The notes under the pieces are model-generated. The model did no database searches. It was given only the letters and a program-made list of their open reading frames with translations, and was not told the origin of the DNA. The position numbers and the translations under genes are program-made. Below are positions 58,239 to 64,000 of a stretch of 64,000 nucleotides of DNA, one piece after another (within the stretch, counting starts at the first letter, position 1; every line of letters starts with the position of its first letter). The DNA comes from Arthrobacter caoxuetaonis. GTDB taxonomy: Bacteria > Actinomycetota > Actinomycetes > Actinomycetales > Micrococcaceae. Location of the stretch: positions 62,001-126,000 of the forward strand of contig NZ_CP099467.1 of assembly GCF_023921125.1 (NCBI RefSeq). Direction: 5' to 3'.

Positions 58239-60371
58239 CTAGGGCCGTTTCCAGCCTGTGGCTTCGTGGAACCTGTCGTCGAAGAACGGGAGTGTGGACC
58301 GGGTGAAGGCGGCGGTCAGGTGGTTCGTGTCCATGTAGACGTACACGTTGCCGATGACCGGCGGGCAGGCACCGTCCGGGCAGACCTTATCGGTCAGGTC
58401 CATGAAGACCATGCCGGGAACCTGGGCGCCCAGCTCCTCGACCGGTGAAACCGCAGCCAGCTTGTCGGGCAGGAGCGTATTGCACCCGGCACCGTTCACA
58501 CCCTCTTCCTTGATGCAGGTGATCATGTCGAAGGCGAAGCGCGGGGTGTCCCTGATGCCGACGACCTGGATCCCGGCTTCCTGCAGCTGTGACGCGGCAT
58601 CCGCAAGCCCGTTGACTGCATGCTCTTCCGGGGTTTCCGGCTGGGCCGCGGTGGCCACCGTAAAGACCGCATCAGGCTTCTGCTCGAGCGCATAGTTCAG
58701 GGCTGCGGTGTTGAAGTCGACGCAGTCCTGGGCCCTTCCTTCGCTGCCGGTCCCGAACTGGCAGGCGCCCTTGAAAAGGAAGACGACGTCGTATCCGTAC
58801 TTTTCGGCCATGAGGGTCAGCGGGCCGCTCCACTGCTGGGTGTGCGAGTTGCCGATTGCAAGGATCCGCTTGGCGCCGTCCTTGCCGGCCAGATGCTGGC
58901 AGTTCTCCGCGGCCGTCTCGTTGCCGACAGGCTTCAAGACCTCTTCGCATTTTGGCCCCACCTGGACCCACTGGCCTCCAAGCTCATCCAGGGAGGGGAT
59001 CACCGGCGCTGCAGGGTCACCGGCCGGAGGAGCCTCCGCTAGCAGGGCAAGGGCGCCGGGATTGTCCTTCTGTTCCTGCGTGAACATGGCGCCGCGGGCC
59101 TTGGCCTCAGCAAGTTCACGGGTGTGCGCGGCGGCCGCTGCCTCCGCCTCGATGCGGTTCGCGTACTGCCATCCTGCAGCCGGCGCTGCGACGAGGGCGG
59201 CAAGGACCAGGATGGCCACGGCCTGCCCGGGCTTCTTCTTCATGAACCCGAGGCCGAGCACCGGCCGTTCAGCCAGGCGGGTGGTGAGCCAGCTCAGGAT
59301 GAGCGAGAGGGCAATGACGGCGCTGCCGCCGGGAAGGCCCACTGCTTCGCGTCCCCTCCAGGCCATGTAGATGACCAGGACCGGCCAGTGCCAGAGGTAG
59401 AGGGCGTAGGAGATGCCGCCGAGACCGACGACGGGCTTCCAGGACAGGAACCTGTCGACACCGATGCGGCTTCCTGTGCTGCCGGCGATGATGATGAGTG
59501 CCGCGGCCAGCAGCGGCCACAGGGCGATGTAGCCGGGGAAGCTGCCTTCGACGTCGATGAGGAATCCCGCGCTGAGCATCGCTGCGAGCCCTGTCCAGCC
59601 GGCGGCCACCGCTGCAGGCTTCGGGAGGCGGACGTAGGGCAGGACCACGGCAAGGAGGGTGCCGAGCGCGAACTCCCACAGCCGTGCCCGGGTGTCGAAG
59701 TAGGCGAATGACTGGGTTGTTGCCGTTGCGTGGACCGAGTAGGCAAGGGATCCGGCGAAGACCAGCCCGAACACGACGGTGACCGCGGTGCGGTAGCGGA
59801 GCCGGAAGATCCTGCCGGCCAGTGCGGCCGCAGCAAAGAGCAGCGGCCACAGGATGAAGATCTGCCCCTGGACTGACAGGGACCAGAAGTGCTGAAGCGG
59901 GCTGGCCCCGGAGTGGTCGTTGGCGTAGTAGTCGACGGACTCTGCAGCCAGGAACCAGTTCTGGAAGTATCCGAGGCTGGACCACACCTGTTCGAGGACA
60001 CCGTCCCAGCGGGCTTTCGGCAGGAAGAGCCAGGAGGCTGCCATGGTGCCGATCAGGGCGATGGCCGCGGCCGGCAAGAGGCGGCTGAAGGTGCGCAGCC
60101 AGTATCCGGCCAGCTTCAGCCCTGTCCTTGTCTCGCCCTTGCGCACGAAGGAGAGCGTCATGAGGAACGCGGAGATGAGCAGGAAGATGTCCACTCCGCC
60201 GGAGACCCGGCCAAACCAGACGTGGTAGGTGACGACCATGAGCACTGCCAGTGCCCTCAGCCCCTGGATTTCGGGGCGGTGGCCGGTGGCAGCCGGAGCC
60301 GTCGTTGCCCGGCGCCGGCCTCTGACCCTTCTGGTGGCAGGTTCAGCGGCCGGGAGCAGCACGGTGGTCAC
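58239..60371 (-). CDS. OafA-type acyltransferase 3 with C-terminal SGNH domain
   Basis: 710 residues. Acyltransferase-3 membrane domain with its catalytic-type opening HRPEIQGLRALAVLMVVTYH (31-50) and ten or so helices up to about 400. A linker leads to an outer SGNH hydrolase-like domain with GNSH (507-510, nucleophile Ser509) and a late DxxH (MDTNHLT). Such proteins O-acetylate cell-wall or surface glycans. GTG start with AAGGAAC; the element CGGACGCATAG lies 47 nt upstream. Confidence 0.92.
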   Translation of the reverse strand: MTTVLLPAAEPATRRVRGRRRATTAPAATGHRPEIQGLRALAVLMVVTYHVWFGRVSGGVDIFLLISAFLMTLSFVRKGETRTGLKLAGYWLRTFSRLLPAAAIALIGTMAASWLFLPKARWDGVLEQVWSSLGYFQNWFLAAESVDYYANDHSGASPLQHFWSLSVQGQIFILWPLLFAAAALAGRIFRLRYRTAVTVVFGLVFAGSLAYSVHATATTQSFAYFDTRARLWEFALGTLLAVVLPYVRLPKPAAVAAGWTGLAAMLSAGFLIDVEGSFPGYIALWPLLAAALIIIAGSTGSRIGVDRFLSWKPVVGLGGISYALYLWHWPVLVIYMAWRGREAVGLPGGSAVIALSLILSWLTTRLAERPVLGLGFMKKKPGQAVAILVLAALVAAPAAGWQYANRIEAEAAAAAHTRELAEAKARGAMFTQEQKDNPGALALLAEAPPAGDPAAPVIPSLDELGGQWVQVGPKCEEVLKPVGNETAAENCQHLAGKDGAKRILAIGNSHTQQWSGPLTLMAEKYGYDVVFLFKGACQFGTGSEGRAQDCVDFNTAALNYALEQKPDAVFTVATAAQPETPEEHAVNGLADAASQLQEAGIQVVGIRDTPRFAFDMITCIKEEGVNGAGCNTLLPDKLAAVSPVEELGAQVPGMVFMDLTDKVCPDGACPPVIGNVYVYMDTNHLTAAFTRSTLPFFDDRFHEATGWKRP

Positions 60372-60418
60372 GCAGGTTCCTTCGGATAGACACGGCCCGA
60401 CGCCCGGGCCTCTTGTTT

Positions 60419-60430
60419 CTATGCGTCCGG
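60419..60430 (-). promoter_or_regulatory. CGGACGCATAG element for the acyltransferase gene
   Basis: Related to both main element classes; 47 nt before the GTG. Confidence 0.35.
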
Positions 60431-60466
60431 AGCTTTGACGGCGTCTTCGGGTGCGCCCTTAACCGC

Positions 60467-60496
60467 GGAAGGCCCCGCCGGATGGCGGGGCCTTCC
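60467..60496 (-). terminator. Hairpin after the 88-aa gene
   Basis: GGAAGGCCCCGCC pairs with GGCGGGGCCTTCC. Confidence 0.65.
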
Positions 60497-60507
60497 TGAG
60501 TACGTAC

Positions 60508-60774
60508 CTAGTCTTCGGGCACGGCTTCGATGTCGAGGTAGATGCCGTGGCTGGATACCAGGGCGTCTTCGAAGGCCTGGACGAAGTCGTCATCCAGGTC
60601 GATCTCCTCCGCTGACTCGGCCTGGAGGATTGCGCTGGTTTCCCCGGCATCCAGGACGGTGAAGGTCATCTCGGCGAACGTGATGTCTTCGAGCTGGGCA
60701 ATGTCGTCCGGGAAGTGCTTTTCGCCGCCCTCGCGCGCTGCGGCCCTCAGGGTGTAAATGGTGGCTTCACTCAT
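60508..60774 (-). CDS. Small acidic protein (88 aa)
   Basis: ATG with AGGAGGAG upstream. Acidic alpha/beta protein; no family. Confidence 0.68.
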   Translation of the reverse strand: MSEATIYTLRAAAREGGEKHFPDDIAQLEDITFAEMTFTVLDAGETSAILQAESAEEIDLDDDFVQAFEDALVSSHGIYLDIEAVPED

Positions 60775-60813
60775 GGGTGCTCCTCCTGATTTCCTGGCGG
60801 TCCTGGCTCAACG

Positions 60814-61128
60814 TTAGGGCCGTGCGCCGACGTTTGGCGGGAACCGGCTCTCAGTTGTTCGTACGGCTGTGTGGATTCTGTCGGCGATGGCTATCAGGTC
60901 ATCCTCGGTGCAGACGTGGGCGACACCGGCACGGGTGATGGCCGCGCCGGCGTACTCCCGTGCTTCAGCTTCACTGGGGAAGGTGTGAGGCAGGGCGGAG
61001 TAGGCCTCTGCGTCTCCGAAGAAGTACGCTTCTGCGCGCCATTCGCCTTCGTAGTTGGGGTATTCCGAGAAGCAGAATTTCTCGATGGACGCGACGTTAT
61101 GAAGCTCTTCGTCGATCTGGATGAACAT
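60814..61128 (-). CDS. Small uncharacterised protein (104 aa)
   Basis: ATG 61128 with AAGGAAC upstream; the longer frame to 61497 overlaps a plus-strand gene and is not needed. Aromatic-rich first half (EKFCFSEYPNYEGEWRAEAYFFG). A GGCGCATAG element lies 38 nt upstream. Confidence 0.65.
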   Translation of the reverse strand: MFIQIDEELHNVASIEKFCFSEYPNYEGEWRAEAYFFGDAEAYSALPHTFPSEAEAREYAGAAITRAGVAHVCTEDDLIAIADRIHTAVRTTESRFPPNVGARP

Positions 61129-61166
61129 GGGTTCCTTGCCTGTTGGTTTTTGGTGGCCGGTTATTC

Positions 61167-61179
61167 CTATGCGCCGCGG
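61167..61179 (-). promoter_or_regulatory. CGGCGCATAG element for the 104-aa gene
   Basis: Variant of the CATAG family; 38 nt leader. Confidence 0.35.
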
Positions 61180-61221
61180 GCCCTGACGGCTGTTCGCTGC
61201 TTCGGGTCCCTTCCGCGGGGT

Positions 61222-61253
61222 GTCGCCGGAGAGGCACAGTGCCGCACACATAG
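61222..61253 (+). promoter_or_regulatory. GCCGCACACATAG promoter element of the 89-aa gene
   Basis: Core perfect; ATG exactly 5 nt downstream. Confidence 0.6.
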
Positions 61254-61258
61254 GGGGT

Positions 61259-61528
61259 ATGAACACCGCACCTGAATCCCCCGCCGAGGCCGCTGACGGA
61301 TACCGTCCGCTGCCGGCCACTGCTGCCGAGATCCACGATGCTGCAGTCGAGGTCCAGCGCCTTCGTTCCGGGGGCCTGACGTGGCGCCAGATTTCCGAGA
61401 AGACCGGGTTCAGCCGCGTCGACTCCCTCCAGCTGGCGCACAACCTTTTCAACCTGACCGATGCGGCGTACGAGGCGTCCAAGCACGAGATCAGCACCGG
61501 TGTCTGGTATGGACGGCGTTCGGCCTAG
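61259..61528 (+). CDS. Small helix-turn-helix-like protein (89 aa)
   Basis: ATG 5 nt after the promoter core. A single helix-turn-helix-like unit (about 35-60: LRSGGLTWRQISEKTGFSRVD) lies in a helical protein. It directly adjoins the repeat-rich putative origin, so it could bind there or regulate replication (inference). Confidence 0.62.
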   Translation: MNTAPESPAEAADGYRPLPATAAEIHDAAVEVQRLRSGGLTWRQISEKTGFSRVDSLQLAHNLFNLTDAAYEASKHEISTGVWYGRRSA

Positions 61529-61583
61529 CCAACTGTCCGACCAACCGGATCCAACCGTCTGCCAACTAAAACCGGGAACTCGG

Positions 61584-61630
61584 TTGGCAGAGAAAATCCC
61601 CGGAATCTAGGGGCAAAATAGGGGGTCCCC
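61584..61630 (+). repeat. Diverged direct repeat, copy A
   Basis: Runs from TTGGCAGAGA to GGGGCAAAA and GGGGGTCCCC; copy B at 61772-61823 has the same order with changes. Confidence 0.55.
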
Positions 61631-61771
61631 TATATACAACCAACTAAACCAACCTGTTAAGAGAGTTATATATAAGGGGGCCCTATATATAAGCCCTCCT
61701 TCTCCTCTCGGTATATATATCCCCCTCTCCCTTCTAAGTGCGTACTTAACCGGTCGGCAGAGTTGGTTTAG

Positions 61772-61823
61772 TTGGCAGAGATCGAAAAATTCGCGGGATT
61801 CCGGGGCAAAACGGGGGTACCCC
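61772..61823 (+). repeat. Diverged direct repeat, copy B
   Basis: TTGGCAGAGA, then GGGGCAAAA and GGGGGTACCCC. Confidence 0.55.
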
Positions 61824-62013
61824 ACCCTGGAGCCGGTTGGCAGAAAGGGTGTTTCCGGTCGCCAGAAGGTTGGTCGGAACCGCGGGCATAATGGCGATTT
61901 TTCACCTCGTGATAACCTGAGGAACGATTTTATCCAGTCCGAGAGACGATGGTTATCACGGCGGAAAATCCCGGCTGCGGGGGCATTCCGCCGGCGAACC
62001 GCATCCTCAATGT

Positions 62014-63738
62014 CTACGCCCTGCGGACAGCTTCCTCTTCCTTCTTCAGCCAGTTCATCTCGGCCCTGAACCTCTCCGCCTCCCGGTCGTGTTCGGCAGC
62101 TTCGTCATTCAGCCCGTTCCTGCGTGCCTTCTCCGCCCGGGCCTGGGCCCTGCTGTTCTCGATGCGCGCCTGCTGCATCGCTTCCCGGAGCGCCTTCGCG
62201 GCCTCCCAGCGAGGCTTCTCCGCGGCAGTTATTGACTCCCTGTTCGCCTTCGCCCACTGGACGGCCCCTGCAGTGTCCGTGAAGAGTCCTTCGTCCTGTG
62301 CTGCCAATGAGGCGCGCACGATCCATCCCCATTCCTGGCCGCGGGGGATCCCGGCGGTGGCGAGGTCCTCACCGCGGAGGATGGGAGGGTCGGCCGTAAC
62401 GCTTGCTGTCACCTGGAGCCAGTGTCCGGAGATGGGCGGTTTCGCACCGGGCCCGCGGCCGGCAAGGTCCGCATCCACTACCCGCGCCCAGTCTGTGATG
62501 GTCGGCCCGTTGCCGTTCTCCCCTGCCAGGTCCCTCATGAGCCGGCGGACAGCCGAAGCCGACGGCGCGGCATCGAACGAGATGTGGCGCATGTGCTCGC
62601 GGATCAGCGGGAGGACCTTCTCCCTGACCTCGTTGGGCGCCCCGATCGAGGCAAGGAATTCGTCAGCCGGCCCCACTCCCCCGGCGGCGTGCCCGTGGCT
62701 GGTGATGCACCCGTCAGGGCCCTCCTGGCTGTGCTCCGCCTTGCCGACGTCGTGCAGGAGGGTGGCCAGCACGGCTACCCGGCGTTCGGAGGGTTCAGCA
62801 CCGTCCCGTTCGGCTGCCTCTGCTGCGGCATCGGCGGACAGGCCCAGGTGTACGTCAACAGCCCCCTCGGGGTGCCAGAGGGGATCCTGGGGGTATCCGC
62901 GGACGTCAGCCAGCGCCGGGAAGCTCTCGGCTATTCCAGTCTGGTAAAGCGCCTCCAGGCCGCGGGAGGGCCTGCGTCCGAGGGTGACGAGCTTGTTGAA
63001 TTCCTTCCACAGCCTCTCTTTCGGCAGCTGGGCGATCGAGCCCTTCATGGACCGGCACAGCTCAATGGTCTCCTGGGCGATGTCCAGGTCGAAGCGCGCG
63101 GCGAACTGGACGGCCCTCAGCGGCCTCAGCGGGTCATCCCGAAAAGTCTCCTCCCGCGTATGCCGCAGGATCCGGTCCTCCAGGTCCTTCCGTCCGCCGA
63201 ACGGATCAATCAGTTCACCGGTGTACGGATCCCAGCCCATGGAGTTCATCGTGTAGTCCCGGCGTGCGAACGCTTCCTCAAGGGTGATGTCCGGATCCAG
63301 CTCGACCTCGAACCCGCGGTGCCCCTCTCCGGTCTTGGAGTCGCGCCTGGGCACGGATACGTCGAAGTCCTGGCCGCCGATGCGGGTGGTGAGCACACCG
63401 AACGAGGCCCCGGCCTCCTGGACTCTTCCGGGGAGTGCTTCCTGCAGGGCCTGCGGTGCGGTGCCGTGGACTTCGATGTCGATGTCCTTGAAGGCGACCG
63501 GCTCCCCGGTCTCCAGGGAGAGCAGCGCGTCGCGGACCGATCCACCGACGATGAGGGGGCGTCCCCCGGTATCCCGGCAGGCGTCGAGGACTGCCCAGGC
63601 TTCCGGCGTCAGATCCATCAGCCCGGGCAGGACAGTGCCGCCTGCACCGACACCGACGGAAGATTCGGCGTGGACTGACGGTGCGTACTGGCCTCCGGCG
63701 GGGATGCCGGCCGGCTGGCGTCTGGGGCTGTTTCTCAC
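62014..63738 (-). CDS. Tagged CCA-adding enzyme/poly(A) polymerase-like protein with HD domain
   Basis: 574 residues from GTG 63738. The tag lies at 7-25 (RQPAGIPAGGQYAPSVHAE). The nucleotidyltransferase head has GGSVRD (65-70) and DIDIEV (85-90), then the conserved RRDYTMNSM, GELIDPFGGRKDLEDRILR and FRDDPLRPLRAVQFAARF of tRNA nucleotidyltransferases. An HD domain (LLHDVGKAEH, His329/Asp330) and a charged coiled coil follow. It probably repairs tRNA 3' ends; the tag makes it unlike chromosomal enzymes. Confidence 0.88.
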   Translation of the reverse strand: MRNSPRRQPAGIPAGGQYAPSVHAESSVGVGAGGTVLPGLMDLTPEAWAVLDACRDTGGRPLIVGGSVRDALLSLETGEPVAFKDIDIEVHGTAPQALQEALPGRVQEAGASFGVLTTRIGGQDFDVSVPRRDSKTGEGHRGFEVELDPDITLEEAFARRDYTMNSMGWDPYTGELIDPFGGRKDLEDRILRHTREETFRDDPLRPLRAVQFAARFDLDIAQETIELCRSMKGSIAQLPKERLWKEFNKLVTLGRRPSRGLEALYQTGIAESFPALADVRGYPQDPLWHPEGAVDVHLGLSADAAAEAAERDGAEPSERRVAVLATLLHDVGKAEHSQEGPDGCITSHGHAAGGVGPADEFLASIGAPNEVREKVLPLIREHMRHISFDAAPSASAVRRLMRDLAGENGNGPTITDWARVVDADLAGRGPGAKPPISGHWLQVTASVTADPPILRGEDLATAGIPRGQEWGWIVRASLAAQDEGLFTDTAGAVQWAKANRESITAAEKPRWEAAKALREAMQQARIENSRAQARAEKARRNGLNDEAAEHDREAERFRAEMNWLKKEEEAVRRA

Positions 63739-63745
63739 GCCTCTA

Positions 63746-63756
63746 CTGTGTGCGGC
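63746..63756 (-). promoter_or_regulatory. Variant element GCCGCACACAG before the tagged CCA-enzyme gene
   Basis: GTG 7 nt downstream. Confidence 0.5.
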
Positions 63757-63806
63757 TGGAGGCCCTTCCGCCCAGGCAGGGTGCCGGCTGCGCGAAACCG
63801 GCTTCA

Positions 63807-63817
63807 GCCGCACACAG
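63807..63817 (+). promoter_or_regulatory. Opposed GCCGCACACAG copy without a gene
   Basis: Forms a 13-bp inverted repeat with the copy at 63746 (CTGTGTGCGGCTG and CAGCCGCACACAG). No plus-strand gene follows. Confidence 0.4.
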
Positions 63818-63882
63818 GAGGACACCTGGCCCCGTGGACGGAACTTTCTCCGCCGGGCCGGGATCAACGTGAAGGCAGACGG

Positions 63883-64000
63883 TCAGAGGCTCTCGGCGAC
63901 GGCGCCCAGGGCAGCTGCCCAGCTGAAGGCGGTCACGGCAGCGAAGCCCAGCAGCCACAGCGGCGACGGGATCATGGTCTGCCGGAACAGGATGTAGGCA
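63883..64000 (-). CDS. C-terminal part of a membrane protein (5' end outside window)
   Basis: 38 codons ending in TGA at 63883-63885. The fragment is hydrophobic (SPLWLLGFAAVTAFSWAAALGAVAESL), so a membrane helix near the C-terminus. No further identification possible. Confidence 0.55.
   Translation of the reverse strand, partial: AYILFRQTMIPSPLWLLGFAAVTAFSWAAALGAVAESL

Larger units (their letters stand above)
61529..62013. other. AT-rich, repeat-dense gap: candidate replication origin
   Basis: No gene. CCAAC boxes on the top strand (61529, 61541, 61551, 61562, 61640, 61649) and GTTGG boxes (61582, 61763, 61771, 61835, 61868) surround an AT-rich core (61631-61723) with TTATATATAAGGG and CCCTATATATAA in inverted order. 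CCAACTAAACCAAC (61640-61653) has an exact inverted partner at 61762-61775. A second inverted repeat, GTGATAACC (61909-61917) and GGTTATCAC (61951-61959), lies nearby. Iteron-like boxes plus an AT-rich stretch are the usual make-up of plasmid origins; no Rep gene is in the window. Confidence 0.5.

Noticed and set aside
61607..61825. 72-codon minus-strand open frame in the AT-rich gap
   Set aside because: Encoded by the repeats and palindromes themselves, with atypical composition and no ribosome site.
1..64000. tRNA or rRNA genes
   Set aside because: No cloverleaf with terminal CCA or rRNA-conserved stretch was recognised; a tRNAscan-SE run would settle it.

Overview
The window looks like accessory DNA, most likely a large plasmid or other big mobile element, of a high-GC Gram-positive bacterium of the Arthrobacter/Micrococcaceae type. 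This rests on strong G/C third-position bias, GTG/TTG starts with AGGAG-type ribosome sites, actinobacterial protein families, and the absence of housekeeping genes. I saw no rRNA, tRNA or CRISPR array. The host assignment is inference.

Region 1 (about 1-25.3 kb) is a type IV pilus locus. A pilM-pilN-pilO operon (4039-1345, minus) diverges from pilB and pilT (4199-6985, plus). Next come a prepilin peptidase, small membrane proteins, two related helix-turn-helix proteins, a divergent sigma-factor-like gene, a second GspE/PilB-type and a second PilT-type ATPase, pilC and a second prepilin peptidase. The locus ends with six prepilin-like genes. Two of these encode very large pilins carrying carbohydrate-binding-like and fibronectin-III-like modules. 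One of the two has a perfect 663-bp tandem repeat and is broken by a 1-nt frameshift. The two large pilin genes share an identical 347-bp head, which suggests gene conversion.

Region 2 (about 25.3-64 kb) holds some 50 mostly minus-strand, mostly uncharacterised genes of plasmid/phage character. Recognisable products are a dNMP-kinase-like protein, a bacterial PH-domain protein, a MoxR ATPase with a VWA/metallopeptidase protein and an RNase H, an SF1 helicase, a serine recombinase, a DnaQ-like exonuclease, PspA, a zincin, a LysM lytic transglycosylase, an HNH nuclease lipoprotein, an acyltransferase and a CCA-adding-enzyme-like protein. An AT-rich, repeat-dense 485-bp gap (61529-62013) is the best candidate replication origin.

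Two features unify the window. First, about 25 copies of a two-block element, GGTGAGA-N12-GCCGCACACATAG, precede genes. In 15 cases the ATG begins exactly 5 nt after it, which puts the two blocks at the -35 and -10 positions of a leaderless transcript. This looks like a dedicated regulon of single-gene promoters. Second, five otherwise unrelated proteins begin with the same motif, RxPxGxxxGG[QR][FY]AxxxHxE. Their genes all carry a variant of the promoter element lacking CATAG. The tag may mark proteins for delivery with the DNA or for packaging. Both ideas are inference from sequence and testable.
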